Source: Sphaerochaetaceae bacterium (GTDB lineage Bacteria; Spirochaetota; Spirochaetia; Sphaerochaetales; Sphaerochaetaceae). Taken from it: DNA of 8,259 nt. Numbering within the stretch: position 1 is the first letter of the stretch; each line of letters starts with the position of its first letter. The position numbers were made by a program, and so were the translations under genes. The stretch lies in the NCBI GenBank assembly GCA_023231265.1, contig JALNVT010000107.1:1-8259 (forward strand), read 5' to 3'. The notes beneath the pieces were generated by a model. It was not told where the DNA came from. It saw only the letters and a program-made list of their open reading frames with translations, and made no database searches. Below, in pieces: positions 1 to 6,230 of the stretch.

Positions 1-44
1 CCACATACTATAAAGAATTCATATTCATCAAAGTCAATCAGCAT
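1..44 (-). CDS. tnpB: IS66 TnpB (Orf2) accessory protein, N-terminal 14 codons only
   Basis: Reading leftwards from an ATG at 44, the frame gives MLIDFDEYEFFIVC and then leaves the window. IS66 Orf2 proteins typically start with a short stretch ending in a 'V(C/Y)G-TDMRKG'-type motif, and this matches its opening. The start lies inside tnpA, so the two genes overlap by 11 bp. That arrangement suggests translational coupling and is normal for IS66 operons. A purine-rich stretch (AAAGGAAG) within the tnpA 3' end sits about 7 nt upstream of the ATG and can serve as its ribosome binding site. Only the first residues are visible, so nothing can be said about integrity. Confidence 0.72.
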   Translation of the reverse strand, partial: MLIDFDEYEFFIVC

Positions 45-414
45 CTCTTACTTCCTTTAATGCAGAGAGAACCAATACCAAATCCTCTTTTGAATAACAT
101 GTTCCCATATCTATTGAAGCATCACCAACTTTAATGGAAATCTTTGCCTGGCTTTTTGGCTTTGTAACTATCCCTTGATCAGTTATTTTAATTATTTCAT
201 TTTTTGAACTCACTGAACTCTTATGATAAGTTGCAGGATTTGGGGATGTACAAATATTGTTGACATCAAATTCCTTGAGCCAAACGTAAATAGAACTATG
301 GATTCTACCCAATTTATCCATACCATATTTTCTGAATGATAAGTTTTGATCTTTCTGATAGCGCTCTAAAAATTCTTCAATAAAGCTTTTTTTAAATTCT
401 TTTGAAAAAGGCAT
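34..414 (-). CDS. tnpA: IS66-family accessory protein TnpA (HTH)
   Basis: A 126-residue protein with a predicted helix-turn-helix at about residues 24-48, ending in the 'xIYVWLKEF' pattern (W45) common to small IS accessory proteins. A variable linker follows, then a C-terminal segment at about 91-122 ('ISIKVGDASIDM' followed by 'LVLVLSALKEV'). This resembles the IS66 TnpA tail, where a short strand pair precedes a final leucine-rich helix. The overlap with a TnpB-like start makes the family call much firmer than the protein alone would. The start is supported by AGGAG at 422-426, 7 nt upstream of the ATG. In IS66 elements TnpA is required alongside TnpB and TnpC for efficient transposition; it is not the catalytic subunit. 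No frameshift or internal stop is seen. Confidence 0.68.
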   Translation of the reverse strand: MPFSKEFKKSFIEEFLERYQKDQNLSFRKYGMDKLGRIHSSIYVWLKEFDVNNICTSPNPATYHKSSVSSKNEIIKITDQGIVTKPKSQAKISIKVGDASIDMGTCYSKEDLVLVLSALKEVRDAD

Positions 415-445
415 GATATAACTCCTAGTACATAATATGTTAGGA

Positions 446-474
446 ATTATATTTTTAAAATCTACAAACTGAAA
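446..474 (-). promoter_or_regulatory. Candidate promoter for tnpA
   Basis: On the minus strand a perfect TATAAT (446-451) lies about 30 bp upstream of the tnpA start codon. A 17-bp spacer separates it from TTTCAG (469-474), a poor -35 match. The -10 is convincing by sequence, but perfect TATAAT matches are frequent in DNA this AT-rich, so the call rests mostly on position. Confidence 0.3.
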
Positions 475-610
475 GTAAGTATGGAATGACGCTCTCTCTA
501 TACGGATTCAGGTCTTAGTATATTTTTCAAAAAGAAAAGCAAACATAAACTTACTGAAAATATTATTTTCAATTTTGTCTAATAGTATAAAGTATCTAAA
601 AACTAATATA

Positions 611-664
611 AAAAAAATAAAACAACAAAATGTATTAATATTTCTAACACATCTTGTTGTTTTA
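611..664 (-). terminator. Rho-independent terminator of the sugar operon
   Basis: Positions 618-633 and 649-664 form a 16-bp stem with one A/C mismatch (629/653) and a 15-nt loop. The core arms are AAAACAACAA and TTGTTGTTTT. Read on the minus strand, the stem is followed at once by ATTTTTTTA (610-618), a U-tract in the transcript. It begins 13 bp after the stop codon of the RraA-like gene, exactly where the operon should end. The stem is AT-rich, so termination may be incomplete, but the hairpin plus T-run arrangement is clear and points only one way. Confidence 0.75.
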
Positions 665-677
665 CTAAATAGAGAAC

Positions 678-1520
678 TTATAGATCTCCAAATTTTTCGT
701 AAACCTCTGATATTGGCATACCACCTGCAATCATAGCTCTTTCCTGTTCTTCAAAACTAAAAATTTCTTCAGCTTTAACTAATACAGTATCAACATATGG
801 TTCAGGGATAATTTGTAAACCATCATCATCTCCAAATACAAAGTCTCCAGGATTAACTATAACATAATGTTTCATATGACCAGGTAAATATATTGGCTCA
901 TTTACACCAATTACTCTCCAACCACCATATGAATTAGGAGTTGTTCCTCTTGTAAAGTATGGGAAATTGTTTAATTTCATAACATATCTACAATCTCTTG
1001 TTAATCCATTATTTATAACACCCATACAACCTCTAGCTTGAGCTAGATTACAACTCATTTCTCCAAACAGTGCAGCTTGTGTATCTCCTCCGTTGTCAAA
1101 GACTAAAATAGAACCAGGGAAAAGAGCATCATGCATGTGCTTTTGGGGAGACCCCTCTTTGTCCCATTTAGCCTGTCTTTCTAACATTTGCTCTTTTGTC
1201 AAATGAATTTCAGGAGCTAAAGAATGCCATTTTATAGGAACAGCACGTCCTGCTATTATGTCGTGACTTTTCAAAGGTTTTATATCTGGAGTAACAACTG
1301 TATCAACTATTCCATTAAGATGCATTGCATCAGAAACACATCCACCATATAATTTCTTAAATCTATCAATTCTTTCTAAATCAGTAATATCAAGTTTTAT
1401 TAATTTTTCAGGTTTTGAAGGGATTAAACGAGGATATTCTTCTTGTCTAATTTCACTTGTAAAAAAAGGTAATTTAGAAGGTTCAAATCTTAACTCTTTT
1501 TCTTTTTCATTTTGTTTCAT
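678..1520 (-). CDS. RraA-like / HMG-aldolase-fold protein, probable 2-keto-acid aldolase
   Basis: A 280-residue member of the RraA-like family, which includes the 4-hydroxy-4-methyl-2-oxoglutarate aldolases and the RNase E inhibitor RraA. Family marks are 'GGCVSDAM' (59-66), 'AGRAVP' (90-95), 'PGSILVFDNGG' (135-145), 'GEMSCNLAQARGCMGV' (153-168), 'NGLTRD' (171-176) and 'PGDFVFGDDDG' (224-234). In characterised class II pyruvate aldolases of this fold, the Arg-Asp pair (here R175-D176) holds the pyruvyl group and the divalent metal. The acidic residue usually three positions after that Asp is Y179 here. The protein is longer than simple RraA proteins because of an N-terminal extension (about 1-45) and a charged insert at about 98-132. 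It is the last gene of the operon, 25 bp after the dehydratase gene, with an AAGGAAT ribosome binding site about 9 nt before the ATG. It may cleave the keto-deoxy acid made by its neighbour (inference); old 'dimethylmenaquinone methyltransferase' labels for this family are misannotations. Confidence 0.85.
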   Translation of the reverse strand: MKQNEKEKELRFEPSKLPFFTSEIRQEEYPRLIPSKPEKLIKLDITDLERIDRFKKLYGGCVSDAMHLNGIVDTVVTPDIKPLKSHDIIAGRAVPIKWHSLAPEIHLTKEQMLERQAKWDKEGSPQKHMHDALFPGSILVFDNGGDTQAALFGEMSCNLAQARGCMGVINNGLTRDCRYVMKLNNFPYFTRGTTPNSYGGWRVIGVNEPIYLPGHMKHYVIVNPGDFVFGDDDGLQIIPEPYVDTVLVKAEEIFSFEEQERAMIAGGMPISEVYEKFGDL

Positions 1521-1545
1521 ATTTTATTCCTTTATTAAAGTTAAA

Positions 1546-2910
1546 CTAACTCCATATTCTATCATGAGACCATTCGCCATCCCATTCTTTTGTAGATAAC
1601 CATATGCCCTTCTCATCTGGATGCATATGCTCTTTAATAACCTCATCATTTAAGCTCTCAATTCCTAAACCGGGTGCATCTGAAAGTGAAATAAATCCAT
1701 TCTCTATTATCTTATCTTTTCCGTTTGAATAATTTACAAGTGAATCCCACCAAGGTATATCCACTGAATGGAATTCTAGTGCAATAAAGTTTTCTGTTGC
1801 TTTAGCTATATGAGCTGCAGCCATACAGGCAATTGGAGTTTCAGCCATGTGAATTGCCATTCCAATTCCTTTTGACTGAGCATAATCGCCAATCTTCTTT
1901 GTTTCTAAAATTCCTCCACTTGTTAAAATATCAGGATGAATAATATCAATAGATCCTGAATCTAATAAAGGTTTAAAATTCTCTTTTAGATATATATCTT
2001 CACCAGTAGCCAAAGGTACTCTAGTCTGATTAGATAATCTCTTATACTGTTCTGTATATTGCCATGGAAGAGCATCTTCTAACCAACTAATATTATATTT
2101 TTCAATTCGATTTGATAATTTGATACAATCTGTAACACTTATATGACCAATATGATCAATTGCTAAAGGGATTTCATAACCAACAACTTCTCGAGCATCC
2201 TTTAAATATGATTCTAAAATATCAAAACCTTTTTCAGTAATGTGTAAATTTGTAAAAGGATGAGCGACATTATTAATTTCTAAAGTTTTGCGGTACCTAT
2301 CAGTTCGTATACCTTTAGATGGATACATATTATTTATTGAAGCATCTATAATATCTTGCTTAAAATCAAATGGTGCATTCATAGCCCCTGGAACATCTAA
2401 TAATTGATCTATTCCTAAATCCATTTTTAGAAAAGTGAATCCCATATCTTTTCTTTTTTTTAAGGCCTGTCCCATTTGAGATCCAGTATGCTTTCCCTCA
2501 CAATCTGTATCACTATAGATTCTAATTTTATCTCTAAAAGAACCACCTAACATTTGATAAACAGGAACTCCATAAGCTTTACCTGCTAAATCCCATAATG
2601 CAAGTTCAATACCTGAAACTCCGCCACCCATACGACTTTGTCCGCCAAACTGTTTGATTTTTCTAAATATTTTATCTACATTACATGGATTTTCACCAAC
2701 AAGTCTACTTTTCAAAATACTTGCATAGGTCATCGAGCTCCAATCACGGACTTCTCCATATCCAACTAATGAACTATTAGTTAATATTTTTAGCATTATG
2801 CAATCCATAGGAGCACCGGTAATTTTTGCAAATCTAATATCGGTAATTCTTAAATCTTTTGGTGAAGAATATGTATTAATATTATCTTCTAAAATTTCAC
2901 TTTCTTTCAT
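1546..2910 (-). CDS. Enolase-superfamily acid-sugar dehydratase candidate (mandelate racemase group)
   Basis: A 454-residue enzyme with the N-terminal capping domain (about 20-130) and C-terminal barrel of the mandelate racemase/muconate lactonizing family. Visible active-site residues are K162-M-D164 after strand 2, metal ligands D252 ('AIDHIGH'), E278 ('SWLEDA') and E304 ('ATGEDIY'), the D327 ('HPDIL') and H354 ('IHMAE') dyad, and E379 ('ALEFH'). Spacings of 26, 26, 23 and 27 residues equal those of mandelate racemase. Between K162 and D252, however, there are about 59 more residues than in that enzyme, and the second lysine of the usual KxK is aspartate. It probably removes water from a sugar acid to give a 2-keto-3-deoxy acid; the substrate is unknown. 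The start at 2910 is chosen because AAGG lies 8 nt upstream and the capping domain begins soon after. An in-frame ATG at 3039 would add 43 residues encoded inside the upstream permease gene. The gene follows that permease by 14 bp. Confidence 0.85.
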   Translation of the reverse strand: MKESEILEDNINTYSSPKDLRITDIRFAKITGAPMDCIMLKILTNSSLVGYGEVRDWSSMTYASILKSRLVGENPCNVDKIFRKIKQFGGQSRMGGGVSGIELALWDLAGKAYGVPVYQMLGGSFRDKIRIYSDTDCEGKHTGSQMGQALKKRKDMGFTFLKMDLGIDQLLDVPGAMNAPFDFKQDIIDASINNMYPSKGIRTDRYRKTLEINNVAHPFTNLHITEKGFDILESYLKDAREVVGYEIPLAIDHIGHISVTDCIKLSNRIEKYNISWLEDALPWQYTEQYKRLSNQTRVPLATGEDIYLKENFKPLLDSGSIDIIHPDILTSGGILETKKIGDYAQSKGIGMAIHMAETPIACMAAAHIAKATENFIALEFHSVDIPWWDSLVNYSNGKDKIIENGFISLSDAPGLGIESLNDEVIKEHMHPDEKGIWLSTKEWDGEWSHDRIWS

Positions 2911-2924
2911 ATTTTTTTCCTTTT

Positions 2925-3770
2925 TTATTGTTTTACCCCACCAGCAGCAAGGCCTGTTTTTAAAAATCTTTGAGCCAACATATACAAGCTTACAGCCGGT
3001 ATAGAAGCTACTACTGAAGAACTCATAATTAAGCCCCAAATAAATGTATCTGAATATTTAAAATTTGATATACCAATTGTAACTGTTTGTTGTGAAGGGC
3101 TAGTAGTTATTACTAATGCATACAAATACTCATTCCAAGATAGAGTAAATGCAAAAGTTGCTACAACAGCAATGCTTGGTAAAGCAATTGGCAAAATAAC
3201 TCTAATCAATGCTTGAATGTGGCTACAACCATCAATATATGCTGCTTCTTCCATAGCTTTTGGAATAGCAACAAAATAACTCATAAGCATGTAACAACAA
3301 TAAGGGATAATAAAAGTTTGATAGACAATAACCAAAGCATTTTTATTATTTCCTAGACCTACTTTACTCGCCATAATGTACATAGGAATAAACAAAACAG
3401 AAGCTGGTAATAAATATGAAAAAAAGATACTATTTTTTATAAATAATCTTCCCTTATATCTCAATCTAACCATAGCATAAGATCCTATAATACTAAAAAA
3501 CAAAGCTATAGCAGTTGAGAATATAGACACATATAAACTGTTCCAAAAATTTGTCATAAATTTTGTCTGAGTAAACAAATCTTTGTAATGAATAAATGTA
3601 ATCTTTGATGGAAATAATGAAGGATTTAATTTATACATTTCATTATCTGGTGTAATTGATGATTTTAACATCCAGTAAACTGGAAATAGAGACCAAAAAA
3701 TACCCAAGATTGAGAAAAATATTATTCCTATTTTCTTTAATTTTCTATCTTTTAAATTTGATTTTCTCAT
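2925..3770 (-). CDS. Carbohydrate ABC transporter permease, MalG-like (CUT1)
   Basis: A 281-residue inner-membrane permease with about six hydrophobic segments (near 14-35, 80-100, 113-133, 143-165, 195-220 and 244-266). The cytoplasmic EAA loop is plain: 'EEAAYIDGCSHIQALIRVILPIALP' spans 174-198, with the conserved A-A-x-x-D-G core and the later L-P that contact the ATPase coupling helices. The C-terminus 'FLKTGLAAGGVKQ' matches the usual ending of MalG-type subunits. Length is normal for the family (about 275-300). The ATG overlaps the stop of the MalF-like gene by one base (TAATG), so translation is probably coupled. With its partner it forms the channel for the substrate delivered by the binding protein encoded at 4728-5996. 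Substrate specificity cannot be deduced. Confidence 0.93.
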   Translation of the reverse strand: MRKSNLKDRKLKKIGIIFFSILGIFWSLFPVYWMLKSSITPDNEMYKLNPSLFPSKITFIHYKDLFTQTKFMTNFWNSLYVSIFSTAIALFFSIIGSYAMVRLRYKGRLFIKNSIFFSYLLPASVLFIPMYIMASKVGLGNNKNALVIVYQTFIIPYCCYMLMSYFVAIPKAMEEAAYIDGCSHIQALIRVILPIALPSIAVVATFAFTLSWNEYLYALVITTSPSQQTVTIGISNFKYSDTFIWGLIMSSSVVASIPAVSLYMLAQRFLKTGLAAGGVKQ

Positions 3771-4651
3771 TATTTATCTTCCCTTGAAAGTAATTTATTT
3801 GCTACAAACATTAGTCCTATTAAAATAGGTATTATAGAAATTGCTACAGCTAAAGCTCTTCCCATTTGATTACTAATAAAAGCAGTTTCATAAGTAAATG
3901 TTGATATAACACTTGAAGCATTTAGAGGTCCACCTCCAGTTATAAGCCATATATTATCAAAATCATTAAAAGTCCATATTGTAGATAGCAATGTTGTTAT
4001 TGTTAAAACTGGGGCAATTGAAGGAACTGTTACATTTAAAAATCTAGATACTATTCCAGCTCCATCTACCTTAGCAGCATCATATAACTGACTATCTATT
4101 GTTTGTAATCCACCAAGAATACTAAAAAGGAAAAAAGGAATTCCTCTCCAAATATTAACTATAATAACCGCAATTAGAGCTAATTTCATGTCACTAAGCC
4201 ATGGAATTGGATTATCAATTAGACCGATATTTCTTAAAATAGCATTTATTATTCCATATTGATCATTGTACATCCATCTCCAAGTGTGAGCGGCTACCAT
4301 TCCTGGAATAGCCCAGGGAACAAGCATTGCAACTCTAACAAATCCTCTACCTTTAAAATTTTCATTTAATAATAAAGCAAAGGCAAAACCAAGCATTAGC
4401 TTTATTATTATACAAACAAAAGTATATATAATTGTATTACTCAAAACTCTCCAGTACACAGGGTTCTTAAAAATATCAACATAGTTTTTGATGCCTATAA
4501 AGTGATATGGGTATCCAATACGTTTGTTAGTAAAGCTAAGTATAAATGTATATATTGAAGGAAATCCAATGATAATAAATACTAAAAATAATATTGGAAA
4601 AGAAAAGGTATAACCTAATTTTCTTTCAATACTTTTTAAATTATTTTGCAT
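3770..4651 (-). CDS. Carbohydrate ABC transporter permease, MalF-like (CUT1)
   Basis: A 293-residue inner-membrane permease, the usual partner of the MalG-like subunit. Hydrophobic segments lie near 15-40, 70-95, 106-122, 156-180, 207-229 and 266-286. The EAA loop is 'YDAAKVDGAGIVSRFLNVTVPSIAP' at 190-214, and the 'IWLITGGGP' stretch (234-242) is characteristic of CUT1 MalF-type subunits. It lacks the extra N-terminal segments and large periplasmic loop of E. coli MalF, as do most family members. A good ribosome binding site (AAAGGATGG) sits just upstream of the ATG and directly next to the base of the hairpin at 4666-4698, so folding of that hairpin could influence initiation here. The gene overlaps the next permease gene by one base. 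Confidence 0.93.
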   Translation of the reverse strand: MQNNLKSIERKLGYTFSFPILFLVFIIIGFPSIYTFILSFTNKRIGYPYHFIGIKNYVDIFKNPVYWRVLSNTIIYTFVCIIIKLMLGFAFALLLNENFKGRGFVRVAMLVPWAIPGMVAAHTWRWMYNDQYGIINAILRNIGLIDNPIPWLSDMKLALIAVIIVNIWRGIPFFLFSILGGLQTIDSQLYDAAKVDGAGIVSRFLNVTVPSIAPVLTITTLLSTIWTFNDFDNIWLITGGGPLNASSVISTFTYETAFISNQMGRALAVAISIIPILIGLMFVANKLLSREDK

Positions 4652-4665
4652 GTAACCATCCTTTG

Positions 4666-4698
4666 TATAATCTGCCAGTCATGAACTGGCAGATTATA
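4666..4698 (-). promoter_or_regulatory. Intra-operon hairpin between binding-protein and permease genes
   Basis: A perfect 14-bp inverted repeat (4666-4679 with 4685-4698; core CTGCCAGT/ACTGGCAG) encloses a 5-nt loop. In the direction of the operon (minus strand) the stem is followed not by a T-run but by the ribosome binding site of the MalF-like gene. It therefore does not look like an intrinsic terminator for this operon. Hairpins at this place are known in other sugar-transporter operons (malE-malF is the classic case), where they protect the upstream mRNA so that binding protein is made in excess over the membrane subunits. A T-rich stretch (4699-4709) follows the stem on the plus strand, but no plus-strand gene ends here. 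Confidence 0.7.
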
Positions 4699-4727
4699 TT
4701 TTTAATTTTCAATAAGTTTTAAAAATC

Positions 4728-5996
4728 CTATTGACCTAGTGTATCTTTAAAACTTTGTTCAAGATTATCTAATGCAATTTGAGGATCAACATTATTTAAA
4801 ACAATCTGTTGAATTGCTTTAACACATAATTGTTCAGAGAAAGCATTTGCAATTAAATCTGTAGAAGGTGCTGGATATAAATTATTAACACCATGTTTTG
4901 ATGATTCTAACCAACCGGAATTGATTGGGTCTTTCCAGAAATCATTATCAGTTACACCGGTAATAGTTGGTTGCCACATTCCTAACATTTTAGTTAAAAG
5001 ATTTTCATAAAAATCTTTTTCAAAGAATGATTTAATATATTCAATTGCTAAATCATTTGATTCACCATTCTTGAATGCGCAAAATACATTACCACCAGTT
5101 GGAATAAATGCACCGGCCACACCAGAAGGATATGATAAGATTCTTGTTTTTGCTAATAATTCTGGGTTCTCTTTCTGCAATTGACTAAATACAGAACCAG
5201 AATTTTGTATAACACCTACAGAACCAGCTCCATATGCTGTATTATTACCCATATCATCCCAAGTAATAGCTGAAGGAGGACATAGATTTTCTGTATAAAG
5301 TTTAGCAATAAACTTTAATGCACTTAATGTTTCTGCACTATTTATTGTAACAACACCATTTTCATCAATTGGAACTCCTCCAAATGATAAAATTATTGAT
5401 CTACACATAGCTTCAGCATCTCCACCACCTGAAGCACCCATTGGATATCCTAAGGCATAGAAATCATTTTCAGGATCATTTACAACTTTAGCTGTTTCAT
5501 ATAATTCATCCCAAGTTGTAGGAAGATCTAATCCTTTTTCTTCCCATTTATCAGCTCTTATATACATAGCAGGAGCAAGAATACACATAGGAACAATAAA
5601 ATTACCATTTGTTACTTGCACAATATTTTTTGCTGCTGTAGTAAAAGGAACCGCATTCATAACTGAATCAACAGAAAGTAATTGCTCCATTCCTGCATAT
5701 TGCTTTGCTGAAAAATCATCTGTTACGATGATATCAGGAGGATTCCCCCCTTCAATTGATGCTAATAACTTTTGTTTAAGATCGTTAGGTGGAATAATTA
5801 CGTATTCACCATCTATGTTATTTTCAGCACAAAATTCATCAAAATGTTGTTTTGATAATACATTGTAATCTTGAACATATTCTGATTTATCCCAAAAAAC
5901 TAATTTTTTTTTGTTAGTATTTTGCTCTTGTGCTCCATTAGCAAATATTGATGTTACAATTGCTAAACCTAAAATAATAGAAATGATTCTTTTCAT
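4728..5996 (-). CDS. Extracellular sugar-binding protein of an ABC transporter (family 1)
   Basis: A 422-residue solute-binding protein that captures the substrate outside the cytoplasmic membrane and hands it to the two permeases encoded downstream. The N-terminus has a basic start (MKR), a hydrophobic core (about 4-17) and a likely cleavage after 'SIFA' (19). Mature sequence begins 'NGAQEQ', with no lipobox cysteine, so a soluble periplasmic protein is predicted. The family-1 pattern is visible as 'KKLVFWDK' (30-37), 'LLASIEGGNPPDIIVTDD' (77-94), 'MYIRADKWEEKGLDLPTTWDEL' (144-165) and the late 'GGNVFCAFKNGESNDLAIEYIKSFF' block (301-325). The length is typical. AAGGAG lies about 7 nt before the ATG. 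This is the first gene of the operon, about 170 bp downstream of the predicted transcription start. Family membership points to an oligosaccharide, sugar or sugar derivative; the operon enzymes suggest an acidic sugar (inference). Confidence 0.93.
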   Translation of the reverse strand: MKRIISIILGLAIVTSIFANGAQEQNTNKKKLVFWDKSEYVQDYNVLSKQHFDEFCAENNIDGEYVIIPPNDLKQKLLASIEGGNPPDIIVTDDFSAKQYAGMEQLLSVDSVMNAVPFTTAAKNIVQVTNGNFIVPMCILAPAMYIRADKWEEKGLDLPTTWDELYETAKVVNDPENDFYALGYPMGASGGGDAEAMCRSIILSFGGVPIDENGVVTINSAETLSALKFIAKLYTENLCPPSAITWDDMGNNTAYGAGSVGVIQNSGSVFSQLQKENPELLAKTRILSYPSGVAGAFIPTGGNVFCAFKNGESNDLAIEYIKSFFEKDFYENLLTKMLGMWQPTITGVTDNDFWKDPINSGWLESSKHGVNNLYPAPSTDLIANAFSEQLCVKAIQQIVLNNVDPQIALDNLEQSFKDTLGQ

Positions 5997-6083
5997 TTCA
6001 TTCTCCTTTTATTTGCAGAAATACTGTAAATATTTTTATTTCAAACTAAATTTATTAGAGTATCAAAAAGGAACATACTGATA

Positions 6084-6103
6084 AGGTAAACTAGTTCACC
6101 TAA
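6084..6103. promoter_or_regulatory. Operator-like palindrome, copy 1
   Basis: The plus strand reads AGGTAAACTAGTTCACCT at 6084-6101. It is an 18-bp palindrome around CTAG, perfect except for one position (A in the left arm against C in the right). The 18 bases GTAAACTAGTTCACCTAA (6086-6103) recur exactly at 6154-6171. This copy lies in the 5' leader, roughly 60-80 bp downstream of the predicted start site and about 90 bp before the binding-protein gene. It is the more symmetrical of the two copies. Repeated palindromes next to a LacI-family gene are most simply read as that protein's operators. Confidence 0.75.
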
Positions 6104-6151
6104 CCAATATATTTAATTTCCTATTTTTTTTAGTCTCCTACTAATACCCCC

Positions 6152-6171
6152 TAGTAAACTAGTTCACCTAA
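6152..6171. promoter_or_regulatory. Operator-like palindrome, copy 2, over the transcription start
   Basis: This is the second exact copy of the 18-bp element (6154-6171), 68 bp from the first, centre to centre. Its left arm is less symmetrical because one G of AGGT is lost (A at 6153, T at 6152). On the minus strand it begins at the last base of the TACTAT -10 box and runs across the expected start site. A protein bound here should block open-complex formation, the usual mechanism for LacI-type repression. The two copies together would allow cooperative binding or a short DNA loop. Confidence 0.75.
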
Positions 6172-6199
6172 TAGTAAATCAGGTTTTCCATGTTGTCAA
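6171..6199 (-). promoter_or_regulatory. Sigma-70-type promoter of the sugar operon
   Basis: On the minus strand a perfect TTGACA (-35, 6194-6199) is followed after exactly 17 bp by TACTAT (-10, 6171-6176, four of six matches). The predicted start is near 6164, inside operator copy 2. The -35 box begins 32 bp after the stop of the LacI-family gene, and no hairpin terminator separates them. The operon may therefore also receive some readthrough from the regulator gene. The leader is about 165 nt long. Confidence 0.75.
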
Positions 6200-6230
6200 G
6201 AAATATTAAATAAAATATAGTCTTACTCTT

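Larger units (their letters stand above)
1..554 (-). mobile_element. Partial IS66-family insertion sequence (tnpA end)
   Basis: This is the 5' part of an IS66-family element transcribed leftwards. The support is the gene pair: a small HTH protein (tnpA) whose end overlaps the start of a protein beginning MLIDFDEYEFFIVC, which is the usual opening of IS66 TnpB. The element continues past the left edge of the window, where the rest of tnpB and the large transposase tnpC would be expected. The outer boundary is uncertain. IS66 ends commonly begin with GTAA, and read on the minus strand the nearest suitable GTAA upstream of tnpA starts at 554, about 140 bp before the tnpA start. Without the opposite end, neither the inverted repeat nor the 8-bp target duplication usual for the family can be confirmed. 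Confidence 0.6.

Noticed and set aside
547..560. Firm IS66 terminal inverted repeat
   Set aside because: Only a GTAA on the minus strand supports it; the other end is outside the window, so it is used just as a provisional boundary.
2798..3004. Plus-strand open frame of 68 codons
   Set aside because: It is antisense to the permease/dehydratase junction with no ribosome binding site or recognisable domain; taken as a shadow.
2911..3039. A 43-codon N-terminal extension of the enolase-superfamily gene starting at 3039
   Set aside because: It would lie almost wholly inside the MalG-like permease gene, has no family resemblance, and the ATG at 2910 has its own ribosome binding site.
4666..4709. 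Plus-strand intrinsic terminator reading of the hairpin with trailing T-rich stretch
   Set aside because: There is no plus-strand gene upstream to terminate; all surrounding genes run on the minus strand.
6041..6076. An 11-codon open frame in the operon leader (minus strand, MFLFDTLINLV)
   Set aside because: There is no ribosome binding site, the composition carries no attenuation-type codon run, and the length is expected by chance.
6086..6171. CRISPR or other repeat array
   Set aside because: Only two copies exist, each internally palindromic and placed at a promoter; operator function explains them better.
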